Made by a program: the position numbers and the translations under genes. The notes below the pieces were generated by a model. That model did not search any database and was not told the origin of the DNA. It worked only from the letters and a program-made list of their open reading frames with translations. Below, piece after piece: positions 1-5,822 of a stretch of 7,288 bases of DNA (positions within the stretch are counted from its first letter, which is position 1; each line of letters starts with the position of its first letter). The DNA is from Methylobacterium sp. (GTDB lineage: Bacteria; Pseudomonadota; Alphaproteobacteria; Rhizobiales; Beijerinckiaceae), in NCBI GenBank assembly GCA_021154065.1, contig JAJKJG010000080.1:1-7288 (forward strand). Reading direction: 5' to 3'.

Positions 1-285
1 CTCGAGGACTGGCTCGGCGCCGTCCGCGCCGCCGCCGAGCGCGACTACCTGTTGGGCGTCGAGGTCGCGGCCTGCCGCGGGCTCGTCAAGGGCTATGGCG
101 AAACAATCGAGCGCGGGCGCGAGCGCTTCGCGGCAATCATTGCGGTCCTGCCGGAGCTCGCCGCCCGACCTGACGCGGCGGCCATCGTCTTGGCGCTTCG
201 CCAGGCCGCCAATGCCGACGAGACCGGCGCGGCGCTCGACGCGCAGATCGGGCAGTTGTCGGATCTGCGACAGGCGGCCGAATGA
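1..285 (+). CDS. Indolepyruvate oxidoreductase beta subunit, C-terminal fragment (5' end outside window)
   Basis: An open frame runs from the first base to a TGA and gives 94 residues. No start is needed because the gene enters from the left. The segment CRGLVKGYGETIERGRERF (residues about 38-56 of the fragment lacking its start) resembles the C-terminal 'LIKGYGDTHARG' region I recall from the beta subunit (IorB-like) of indolepyruvate:ferredoxin oxidoreductases. That enzyme oxidatively decarboxylates aryl pyruvates, produced by transamination of aromatic amino acids, to aryl-acetyl-CoA in the cytoplasm. The catalytic part of the beta subunit, normally upstream, is not visible, so the identification rests on this tail alone. 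The stop overlaps the ATG of the next gene (ATGA), indicating translational coupling. Alternative: another protein carrying the same C-terminal helical domain. Confidence 0.68.
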   Translation, partial: LEDWLGAVRAAAERDYLLGVEVAACRGLVKGYGETIERGRERFAAIIAVLPELAARPDAAAIVLALRQAANADETGAALDAQIGQLSDLRQAAE

Positions 286-965
286 GCGCCCGCATGCGCA
301 TCGTCGATCTGTCGATGCCGATCGGGCCGCATTTCCGCTGGGGACCGGAGGTGCAGGTCAAGGGCGACATCGGCGCGGGCGACCCGTTCCGGGTGACGCG
401 GCTTTCGACCACCTGCCACGGCTTCACCCATATCGATGCCATGGCGCATTTCGTCGCCGCGGCGCCGACGATCGAGGCAACGCCCCTCGACAGGGTGGTC
501 GGCCCGTGCCGCATCCTCGACCTGCGCGGTGCCGCGCCGAACCAGGCGATCGGACCCGAGCGCCTCGCCGCCGCCGACCCGGACGGGCCGGAGGGCGAGA
601 TCCTGCTGCTTTCCGCCGGCTGGGACCGCCAGCGCGACCCCGGAACGCCGGCGTACTGGAGGGACGCGCCCTACGTCACGCGGGAGGGCGCCGAGTGGCT
701 GCTGGCGCGAAAGCCGACCGCCGTCGCCTTCGACTTCCCGCAGGACTACACCATCCGGCTCCTCCTCGACGGCGTCGTGGCGCCGCGAGACGAGCACGTC
801 ACGCATGTGGTGCTGCTCGCCGCCGGGGTGACGCTGATCGAGTACCTCGTCAACACGAGCGCGCTCGCCGGCCCGCGCACGTTCCTGTGCGCCGCGCCGC
901 TCAAAATCCCGACCGCGGACGGCGCCCCGGCGCGCGCCTTCGCGATCGAGGGCTTGGGCGCCTGA
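282..965 (+). CDS. Cyclase-family metal-dependent hydrolase (kynurenine formamidase / isatin hydrolase-like)
   Basis: This is a 227-residue cytosolic protein of the cyclase superfamily, whose members hydrolyse amide or lactam bonds, for example N-formylkynurenine (KynB) or isatin. The metal-binding signature H-x-G-T-H-x-D-x-P-x-H-F appears at residues 46-57 as HGFTHIDAMAHF, with H46, H50, D52 and H56 the expected ligands and F/M replacing the usual T/P-type positions. The C-terminal family block is also clear: a GVTLIEYL segment near residue 182, then APLK and DGAPARAFA near 205-221. The start ATG at 282 overlaps the upstream stop. A second in-frame ATG at 294 (MRIVDLSM) is also credible, since many family members begin close to this motif and no strong ribosome site decides between them. 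Coupling with an indolepyruvate oxidoreductase suggests tryptophan or indole breakdown, but the substrate is inferred. It ends 9 bp from the convergent gene, with no terminator seen. Confidence 0.85.
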   Translation: MSARMRIVDLSMPIGPHFRWGPEVQVKGDIGAGDPFRVTRLSTTCHGFTHIDAMAHFVAAAPTIEATPLDRVVGPCRILDLRGAAPNQAIGPERLAAADPDGPEGEILLLSAGWDRQRDPGTPAYWRDAPYVTREGAEWLLARKPTAVAFDFPQDYTIRLLLDGVVAPRDEHVTHVVLLAAGVTLIEYLVNTSALAGPRTFLCAAPLKIPTADGAPARAFAIEGLGA

Positions 966-974
966 GCGGGTTGC

Positions 975-1559
975 CTAGGCCGGCCGATCGCGTCCCGCGC
1001 CGTCGCCCGGGCGCGCGCTCGTCCAGGGCCGCAGCGCCTCGGGGGTGCGGAAGTCGCGCGGCGGCTCGAAATCGCGCCGGGCGGCGCCCCGCATCGCCTG
1101 CGGCGAGCGCGGCAGGCCGCTGCGGTCGCTGTAGTCGCGCATCGGCGGCAGCGGCACCGGCGATTCGCGCGACAGCGCCTGGCCGCAATAGACGTCGAGC
1201 GCGGTGACGCCGGCGACCGCGGCGAGCGCCAGCGTGACGTTGTCCTTCTTCGGATTGTCGCCCTCGTAGCCGGTCATCAGCGTCGCGATGTCGAGCCCGT
1301 CGCCGGCGACGCGGCCCCAGATCCACGGCGTCGGGTCGTTCGAGGCGAGGATGCCGACCCCGGTCGCGATCTCGCGCAAGCCGTAGCCGCGGATCAGCGC
1401 CTCGCTGCCCTCCATCCCCAGAAAGCGCGCCAGCGCCCGCGGCGCCGCCACCTCCATGAGGCCGAGCGCGATCGAGAACACGCCGAGCCCGCGGGCGAGC
1501 GCGTCCGTGGTCGAATCGGGATGGCCGCGGCGGCCGGTTCTTTCGGTTTCGTAGCGCAT
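975..1559 (-). CDS. Small membrane protein of the 'cyclase/dehydrase'-annotated (DUF4267-like) family
   Basis: The product has 194 residues. I chose the ATG at 1559 because GGAGGAA lies about 6 bases upstream. An in-frame ATG at 1595 would add 12 residues but falls in repeat DNA without a ribosome site. Hydrophobic segments lie at about residues 22-40 and 108-126, with a weaker one near 62-72. Conserved-looking core motifs are RGYGLREIATGVGIL (57-71) and WIWGRVAGDGLDIATL (79-94), which I recall from alphaproteobacterial proteins often named 'cyclase dehydrase'. The C-terminal 65 residues are hydrophilic and rich in P, R and D (DYSDRSGLPRSP at 142-153), probably a soluble tail. No biochemical function is known to me. 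It follows the alcohol dehydrogenase on the same strand across an 84-bp gap and may be co-transcribed with it. Confidence 0.8.
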   Translation of the reverse strand: MRYETERTGRRGHPDSTTDALARGLGVFSIALGLMEVAAPRALARFLGMEGSEALIRGYGLREIATGVGILASNDPTPWIWGRVAGDGLDIATLMTGYEGDNPKKDNVTLALAAVAGVTALDVYCGQALSRESPVPLPPMRDYSDRSGLPRSPQAMRGAARRDFEPPRDFRTPEALRPWTSARPGDGAGRDRPA

Positions 1560-1582
1560 GTCGATTCCTCCGTGCGGCGGTA

Positions 1583-1638
1583 GGTCAGTAGTCACTCGTC
1601 AATCGACAGCACTGACGACTGACCATTCACGACTGACC
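1583..1638. repeat. Degenerate 7-bp tandem repeat block with imperfect inverted symmetry
   Basis: Read on the minus strand, the gap between the dehydrogenase and the membrane protein falls into heptads: GTCAGTC, GTGAATG, GTCAGTC, GTCAGTG, a 2-base slip, then GTCGATT, GACGAGT, GACTACT and GAC. The block begins with GGTCAG at 1583 and ends with CTGACC at 1638. Its outer 18 bases match as inverted arms at 14 of 18 positions. There is no T-run, so it is not an obvious intrinsic terminator. It lies just 5' of the ribosome site of the 1559 gene. Confidence 0.7.
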
Positions 1639-1643
1639 TCGAT

Positions 1644-2819
1644 TCAGGGCTTGAGCACCACCTTGATGCAGCCGTCCTGCTTGTCGCGGAAGGTCTGGTA
1701 CATCTCCGGCCCCTGCTCGATCGGAACCGTGTGGGTGATGACGAAGGACGGGTCGATCTGGCCCTCGCCGATGCGGCGCAGGAGATCGTCGGTCCAGCGG
1801 TTCACGTGGGTCTGGCCCATGCGCCAGGTGAGGCCCTTGTTCATCGCGGCGCCGAACGGGATCTTGTCGACGAGCCCGCCATAGACGCCCGGAATCGAGA
1901 GCGTGCCGGCCGGGCGGCAGACATAGATCATCTCGCGCAGCACATGCGGCCGGTCGCTCTCGGCCATCACCGCCTGCTTGACACGATCGTACATGGAATC
2001 GATGTGGCTCGTGATGTGGGCCTCCATGCCGACGCAATCGATGCACTTCTCCGGGCCCTTGCCATGGGTGAGCTCTTCCAGGCGCTCGATGACGCTCTCC
2101 TCGTCGAAGTTGATGGTGATCGCGCCGCCGGCGCGCGCCATGTCGAGGCGCTCGGGAATGCGGTCGATCGAGATCACTTGCTTCGCTCCGAGCAGCACGG
2201 CCGAGCGGATCGCCATCTGCCCGACGGGTCCGGCGCCCCAGATCGCGACCGTGTCCTGCGGATCGATGTCGCACTGGACCGCGGCCTGCCAGCCGGTCGG
2301 GAAGATGTCGCCGAGAAACAGGACCTGCTCGTCGGTAAGGCCGCTGTTCGTCACCTTGATGTGGGTCGTGTCGGCAAACGGCACGCGCACGTATTCGGCC
2401 TGGCCGCCGGCATAGCCGCCGGTGAGGTGGGTGTAACCGAAGAGGCCCGCGGTCGTTCGGCCGAAGACCTTCGCGGCCATGTCCTTGTTGCGGTTCGTCG
2501 TCTCGCAGACCGAGAAGTTGCCGCGCCGGCACTGCTCGCACTCGCCGCAGAAGATCGTGAACGGCACGACGATGCGGTCGCCGACCTTGAGCGCGCCCTT
2601 GGCCTCCGGGCCGACCTCCATGACCTCGCCCATGAACTCGTGGCCGACGATGTCGCCGTTCTGCATCCCTGGCATGTAGCCGTTGTAGAGATGCAGGTCC
2701 GAGCCGCAGATCGCACAGGTCGTCACCCGGATGATCGCGTCGCGGGGGTGCTCGATCTTCGGATCCGGGACCTCGTCGCAGCGGATGTCGGTGGGGTTGT
2801 GCCAGACCAGGGCTTTCAT
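1644..2819 (-). CDS. Zinc-dependent alcohol dehydrogenase, formaldehyde-dehydrogenase-like
   Basis: A 391-residue medium-chain dehydrogenase, full length for the FDH-like branch. Catalytic-zinc ligands are expected at C38 (in [11 protein letters not shown]) and H60-E61 (GHE), with D171 in LGDIFPTG, a motif typical of this branch. The structural zinc lobe has four cysteines at 91, 94, 97 and 105 ([15 protein letters not shown]). The dinucleotide fold has GAGPVG at 195-200 and an aspartate after beta-2 (SIDR, D219), which favours NAD over NADP. Family members oxidise small alcohols or aldehydes such as formaldehyde; the substrate here is unknown. The ATG at 2819 is preceded by AAGAGGAG about 8 bases upstream. 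The frame stays open to 3311, but that extension lacks family similarity. An EcfG-type promoter lies 76 bases upstream, suggesting stress induction, and the membrane-protein gene follows. Confidence 0.93.
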   Translation of the reverse strand: MKALVWHNPTDIRCDEVPDPKIEHPRDAIIRVTTCAICGSDLHLYNGYMPGMQNGDIVGHEFMGEVMEVGPEAKGALKVGDRIVVPFTIFCGECEQCRRGNFSVCETTNRNKDMAAKVFGRTTAGLFGYTHLTGGYAGGQAEYVRVPFADTTHIKVTNSGLTDEQVLFLGDIFPTGWQAAVQCDIDPQDTVAIWGAGPVGQMAIRSAVLLGAKQVISIDRIPERLDMARAGGAITINFDEESVIERLEELTHGKGPEKCIDCVGMEAHITSHIDSMYDRVKQAVMAESDRPHVLREMIYVCRPAGTLSIPGVYGGLVDKIPFGAAMNKGLTWRMGQTHVNRWTDDLLRRIGEGQIDPSFVITHTVPIEQGPEMYQTFRDKQDGCIKVVLKP

Positions 2820-2894
2820 CGCGGTGCTCCTCTTGCGGCGTCCGAGCAACGGCAACTCGATCCCGTGAGAGGGCGGCGCGCCGTCGATGCCGTG

Positions 2895-2920
2895 AACCCT
2901 CCGGAACTCGGAAGGGTTCC
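2895..2920 (-). promoter_or_regulatory. Near-consensus sigma-EcfG promoter for the alcohol dehydrogenase
   Basis: On the minus strand GGAAC (2920-2916) is followed after 17 bases by GGTT (2898-2895). The alphaproteobacterial general-stress consensus is GGAAC-N16/17-CGTT, so the -35 is exact and the -10 differs at its first, weaker base. The -10 ends 75 bases before the dehydrogenase ATG. The same stretch is an inverted repeat (GAACCCT at 2894-2900, AGGGTTC at 2913-2919), so part of the match could reflect that palindrome. Confidence 0.5.
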
Positions 2921-3047
2921 GCCGGAGCATGCATTTGTTCGTGCGCCGCCCGGACTGGCATTCACCGGTGGAAAGGCGCAGCTTGAAGGCGCGACTCAAG
3001 GCCGGCCTCGATACGCTTTCGCAAACGGCCGAGTGGGGGTTTCTGCG

Positions 3048-3314
3048 ATGGAGATGAAGTGGAGCGTCCTCGCCGCGCTGAGGGCCGGCCGGGAACAGGT
3101 GCGGCTCGGAACCTGCGACGGCGCGATCGGCGCCATCCGCTCGCTTCGCGGCGAGGTGCCCGCGCCGGTGCGCGACCAAGCGTATTACGCGCTCATGGAC
3201 ACGGCGACGCGCACGGGCGAGCCACCCTCGATGGCGACCCTCGCAGGGCAAAGGGACGAAACGCTCGCCCTGTTCGACGTCGCGATCGGGCAGCTTGCCG
3301 CCAAGCTGCATTGA
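3048..3314 (+). CDS. Hypothetical protein, 88 aa
   Basis: I do not recognise this protein. It is cytosolic in character: there is no signal peptide or membrane segment, and helix-forming residues predominate ([18 protein letters not shown] at 4-21, [17 protein letters not shown] at the end). Third codon positions are almost all G or C, matching the neighbouring genes, which supports real coding. I start at the ATG at 3048, with a weak purine run (GGGGG) about 8 bases upstream; an in-frame ATG at 3054 is possible. The frame is open much further 5', but that part is antisense to the dehydrogenase and is a shadow. The gene is divergent from the dehydrogenase and convergent with the DUF3618 gene, so it is probably its own short transcript. 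The GGAAC at 2903-2907 on this strand has no CGTT at the right distance. Confidence 0.6.
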   Translation: MEMKWSVLAALRAGREQVRLGTCDGAIGAIRSLRGEVPAPVRDQAYYALMDTATRTGEPPSMATLAGQRDETLALFDVAIGQLAAKLH

Positions 3315-3340
3315 CTTGCGCGCGGGCCAAGATGGAGTGA

Positions 3341-3369
3341 GGCGGCGGCGCGCACGAAGAGCCGCCGCC
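3341..3369. terminator. GC-rich hairpin between convergent genes, candidate bidirectional terminator
   Basis: GGCGGCGGC (3341-3349) and GCCGCCGCC (3361-3369) form a perfect 9-bp stem with an 11-base loop. It sits in the 63-bp gap between the stop of the 88-aa gene (3314, plus) and the stop of the DUF3618 gene (3378, minus). The flanks are only moderately T-rich on either strand and there is no clean T-tract, so its efficiency as an intrinsic terminator is uncertain. Confidence 0.55.
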
Positions 3370-3377
3370 GCTGATCT

Positions 3378-4997
3378 TCAGACTTTCGGCCCACCCATGC
3401 CGGCGCCGGGCTGGCCGCCCTGCTGCGGGGCGCCGCCGCCGATGACGGTCTCCCAGTCGGCGGCGGGATCGGCGCCGGGGCTCTGCCCGCCCGACGGCTC
3501 CGCGAAGGCGTCGGCGAGGTCCTGCGCGGCGCCGACGACCTCCTGGTATTGCTCCGTCGCAAGCGCGCGGGCGCGGCTCTTCAAGCTGTCGCTGTAGGAG
3601 CCGATGAGCTCGTCCTCGCTTTCCGTCGGCCGGAGCGCAAGACCGGCCGCGGCGCCGGCCGCGAGCCCGATCGCGCCAAGCAGCAGCGGGTAGTTCTCAG
3701 CGAGATCGACGACCTCGTCGCGCGCCCAGCCGGCGAAGCCCGCCGCCCGGCGCGCGGCATAATCGGCCTGCTCGGCGGCGCCGCGATAGGCCGAGGACGC
3801 GGCCTCGGCCGCCGAGCCCATGAAATCGCCATCGCCGTCCCGGCCGCGATGGGCCGATCCGGAATGCCGGCGCTGGCCGCCGCGCCCGCGCCGCGGCGGC
3901 TCGGGCTCGGAATCGCCGCTCCATGTCTCCGCGACGGACTCGGCGAGCCCGGAGGCGGCGGAGGTCACGGACGACGCGGCGTTGCCGAGCGACTCGGTGA
4001 CGCTCGAGGCCGCGTCAGCCGCCCGGCTCGCAGCGGCGCGTGCCGTCGAGCCGACGCTCCGCGCGGTCGAGCCGACGCCTCTGGCGCCGCGCCCGACCAT
4101 GTCGGTCGTCGCGCCGACGAAGCGCTCGCCGGTCTCCGTCCGGCGCATCGCGACGGCAAGCGCCGCCCCGGCCGCGATCCCGAGCGCGCCGAGGAGCCAC
4201 GGGTCGGTGCGGACCCGGTCATAGGCGTCGCCGGCGCGCTCGTAAGCGTCCTCGGCAGCGCCGGCGGTACGCTCATAGGCGTCGTGCGCGGTCGTGCGCG
4301 CCCGCGCCGCGATGTCCTCGGCGGTGGAGCGGGTGCGATCGAGCGTATCCGCAGCGGCGTGGCGCGTGCGCTCCGCCGTCTCGGCGATGCGGGAGCCCGC
4401 CTCGGCGGCGGCCTCGCGGGCTCGCCCGCCGATCTCGCGCGCCCTTTCGCCGACCTCGGACGCCAATGCGCGCGCCCTGTCGCCCGCCGCAGCGGCTTCC
4501 GCCATGATGCGATCGGTCGTCGTCGAGCCGGGCGCGTCCTCCTCGACCGGGTAGCCGTAGCCGGCCACGCCGCCCGGGACGTAGCCGCGCGGCTGCTTTT
4601 CGTCATAGGGCGCCCGATAGGCGGTCGGATCGCTCGAGCGCTTGCCGCGGGCGCGCATCAGCAGCGCCGTGCCGGCGCCGACGAGGAGCGTCGTGATCGG
4701 CGGATGGCGGTAGAGGTGGTAGGCGATGCCGGCGCCGATGAGCGCAGCGCCCGCCGGATTGTTCATCGCCCGCGTCTTGAGGTCGTCGACGACCCCTTGC
4801 CCTTTCGCCCGGGCGCTCGCCTCGACCGAGCCGAGGAGCCCATCCTTATAGCCCTCGACGCGCTCCATGACCTCGTTCTTCATGGCTTCGTGGGTCGCCG
4901 GATCGGTGAGCCTGTCGAGGGTACGGGCAAAGCGCGCCCGCGCCGCCGCGACCTCGGCCTCGAGCGTCGCGACGTCGGTCGGATCGTTATCGGCCAT
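3378..4997 (-). CDS. DUF3618-like membrane protein with LEA-like 11-residue repeats
   Basis: The product is 539 residues, alanine- and arginine-rich. Domains in order: an N-terminal charged helix resembling DUF3618 (about 8-60); membrane segment(s) at about 80-114; nine contiguous 11-mers (160-258); a second membrane hairpin (266-285); a Ser/Ala-rich helical stretch including further 11-mer-like units (328-360); a basic RG-rich linker (369-386); a third membrane hairpin (437-456); and a Gly/Pro/Gln-rich tail. The second and third hairpins are a duplication: residues 265-301 and 436-472 match at 17 of 37 positions, each ending in TE plus acidic residues. The start ATG has GGGAG 8 bases upstream and overlaps the previous gene by 11 bp. 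Family function is not established; proteins of this type accompany envelope or general stress functions in rhizobia. It is likely expressed from the EcfG promoter at 5684-5708. The repeats suggest membrane or protein protection, which is inference. Confidence 0.85.
   Translation of the reverse strand: MADNDPTDVATLEAEVAAARARFARTLDRLTDPATHEAMKNEVMERVEGYKDGLLGSVEASARAKGQGVVDDLKTRAMNNPAGAALIGAGIAYHLYRHPPITTLLVGAGTALLMRARGKRSSDPTAYRAPYDEKQPRGYVPGGVAGYGYPVEEDAPGSTTTDRIMAEAAAAGDRARALASEVGERAREIGGRAREAAAEAGSRIAETAERTRHAAADTLDRTRSTAEDIAARARTTAHDAYERTAGAAEDAYERAGDAYDRVRTDPWLLGALGIAAGAALAVAMRRTETGERFVGATTDMVGRGARGVGSTARSVGSTARAAASRAADAASSVTESLGNAASSVTSAASGLAESVAETWSGDSEPEPPRRGRGGQRRHSGSAHRGRDGDGDFMGSAAEAASSAYRGAAEQADYAARRAAGFAGWARDEVVDLAENYPLLLGAIGLAAGAAAGLALRPTESEDELIGSYSDSLKSRARALATEQYQEVVGAAQDLADAFAEPSGGQSPGADPAADWETVIGGGAPQQGGQPGAGMGGPKV
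4045..4078 (-). repeat. Short in-frame tandem repeat (21-bp period)
   Basis: The 13-mer GTCGAGCCGACGC occurs at 4045-4057 and again at 4066-4078, a 21-bp period. On the coding strand of the DUF3618-like gene it encodes adjacent heptads GSTARSV and GSTARAA (residues 309-322). It is a small local duplication that keeps the frame. Confidence 0.6.
4224..4520 (-). repeat. Nine contiguous 11-residue amphipathic repeats within the DUF3618-like protein
   Basis: Residues 160-258 divide without gaps into nine 11-mers: TTDRIMAEAAA, AGDRARALASE, VGERAREIGGR, AREAAAEAGSR, IAETAERTRHA, AADTLDRTRST, AEDIAARARTT, AHDAYERTAGA and AEDAYERAGDA. Position 3 is D or E in all nine. Positions 1 and 5 are mostly small or hydrophobic, and R recurs at positions 4-9. 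This is the periodicity of group 3 LEA and apolipoprotein-like helices, which lie along membranes or fold on drying. Confidence 0.75.
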
Positions 4998-5622
4998 CGG
5001 AGCTGCTCCCTGAGGCTGGCGCCGCGGACATCCGCGCGCGCTGCGGCGCCGCCGGCCCTTCGGCGGCGACGTCCGACGGATATTCGGGCTCGGACGCGCC
5101 GCCGGTCGTCGCGCGGCGCTCGGGAATGCGTGCCGAGCGCTCGCCGCGCATGCGCGCCTCGCGGCGGTCGGCCGATGCCTTGAGGAAGCGCGCGAGCCCG
5201 AAGCCCGCGACCAGCGCGCCGGCGAGCACCGTCGCCGGACGCGCCTGGGCGAAGCGGCGGGCCTCGTCCATCAGCTCGTCGACGCTGCTGTCCTTCAGCG
5301 CCGCCGAGAAGCGGTGGATGCCGGAGGCAACGCCGCGGACATAGCCGCCGGCCGGCGGCAGCGCCCGCTCGACCTCGGCGGCGATGCTGTCGGCGAATTT
5401 CGCCGCCGCGTCGACCTGCTCGGCCGCTTCGCGCTTCTTGTCGTCGGCGAGCGCCCGCGCTTTCTCCTCGGCGCTCGAGGCGAGGCTCGACGCCGCCCCG
5501 CGCGCCGTCTCCTGCGCCTTGTCGGCGAGCTTCGACGCGGTCGATTTCACCCCCTCGACGAGATCGGAGGGCTGCGGCGAGGATTGCGGGACGGCCCCGC
5601 CGGTTTGCTTGCGATCAGCCAT
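4987..5622 (-). CDS. Nutrient deprivation-induced-type membrane protein
   Basis: The product has 211 residues. Residues 24-89 form a long Ala/Lys/Glu helix that also divides into 11-mers (GVKSTASKLAD, KAQETARGAAS, SLASSAEEKAR, ALADDKKREAA, EQVDAAAKFAD, SIAAEVERALP). It is followed by GYVRGVASGIHRF (93-105), DELMDEARRFAQARP (115-129) and one membrane segment at about 129-148. The block from the GYVRG-type motif through the membrane segment matches rhizobial proteins I recall being named 'nutrient deprivation-induced protein'. Their biochemical role is unknown. The C-terminal 60 residues are low-complexity and hydrophilic. The ATG at 5622 is the first in frame after an upstream TGA; its ribosome site is weak (AGG only 2 bases away). 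It is the first gene after the EcfG promoter and overlaps the DUF3618 gene by 11 bp, so the two are an operon. Confidence 0.8.
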   Translation of the reverse strand: MADRKQTGGAVPQSSPQPSDLVEGVKSTASKLADKAQETARGAASSLASSAEEKARALADDKKREAAEQVDAAAKFADSIAAEVERALPPAGGYVRGVASGIHRFSAALKDSSVDELMDEARRFAQARPATVLAGALVAGFGLARFLKASADRREARMRGERSARIPERRATTGGASEPEYPSDVAAEGPAAPQRARMSAAPASGSSSDGR

Positions 5623-5639
5623 GGCCTGAAACTTTCATG

Positions 5640-5655
5640 AAAAGGGGCCCGCCCC
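5640..5655 (-). promoter_or_regulatory. Terminator-like hairpin in the 5' leader of the stress operon
   Basis: On the minus strand GGGG-CGGG-CCCC is followed directly by TTTT (5643-5640). It lies between the EcfG promoter and the ATG at 5622, beginning about 28 bases downstream of the -10 element. The stem is only 4 bp (5 bp if the loop shrinks to 2), so it may be a weak pause or attenuator, or simply chance. Confidence 0.35.
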
Positions 5656-5683
5656 GACACCGGACAAGCCTGCGCGCCATGGC

Positions 5684-5708
5684 AACGCTGGGTCGGGAGG
5701 GATGTTCC
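5684..5708 (-). promoter_or_regulatory. Exact sigma-EcfG (general stress response) promoter
   Basis: On the minus strand GGAAC (5708-5704) is followed after exactly 16 bases by CGTT (5687-5684), the full alphaproteobacterial EcfG consensus GGAAC-N16/17-CGTT. It lies 61 bases from the ATG of the nutrient-deprivation-type gene, in non-coding DNA and in the correct orientation. Transcription would start about 50-55 bases before the ATG and cover that gene and the DUF3618 gene. Dependence on EcfG would place the operon under the PhyR-NepR anti-sigma switch. Confidence 0.8.
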
Positions 5709-5744
5709 GAAGCGGACCGCAGGGCGAAGCAGGAGCCCCACCTG

Positions 5745-5761
5745 CTCGGCCTTGGGCCGAG
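5745..5761 (-). terminator. Hairpin downstream of the aminotransferase gene, weak terminator candidate
   Basis: CTCGGCC (5745-5751) and GGCCGAG (5755-5761) form a perfect 7-bp stem with a 3-base loop, 62 bases beyond the stop of the aminotransferase gene and upstream of the EcfG promoter. No T-run follows on the minus strand, so termination by this structure alone is doubtful. The rest of the 200-bp gap 5623-5822 shows nothing further that I can name. Confidence 0.35.
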
Positions 5762-5822
5762 TCGAGCCGCCAGACCGAACGTCGTCCCGGGATCGGCTGA
5801 CTGAGGCCTCGCGGCCGCTCGC

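Noticed and set aside
1560..1595. Earlier ATG at 1595 for the small membrane protein
   Set aside because: It has no ribosome site and lies in repeat DNA, whereas the ATG at 1559 has a strong GGAGGAA.
2903..2927. GGAAC on the plus strand as an EcfG promoter for the 88-aa gene
   Set aside because: No CGTT or GTT occurs 16-18 bases downstream. This GGAAC lies within the spacer of the minus-strand site.
2982..3000. Inverted repeat CTTGA-N9-TCAAG upstream of the 88-aa gene as an operator
   Set aside because: The arms are only 5 bp with no known matching operator, which is too likely by chance.
1731..3047. Long plus-strand open frame continuing upstream of the 88-aa gene
   Set aside because: It is antisense to the well-supported alcohol dehydrogenase. 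High GC makes stop codons rare in this frame, and the translation shows no family motif.
2820..3311. N-terminal extension of the alcohol dehydrogenase frame to 3311
   Set aside because: MKALVWH is the normal family N-terminus and AAGAGGAG precedes it. The extension is Arg-rich without similarity and lies opposite the 88-aa gene.
3549..5183. 544-codon plus-strand open frame opposite the DUF3618-like and nutrient-deprivation-type genes
   Set aside because: The Arg/Ala-rich translation has no recognisable domain. The opposite strand has ribosome sites, membrane segments and register-perfect repeats.
5803..5820. Palindromes near GAGGCCTC and GCGGCCGC
   Set aside because: They are short GC palindromes expected at this base composition, without spacing or context suggesting function.
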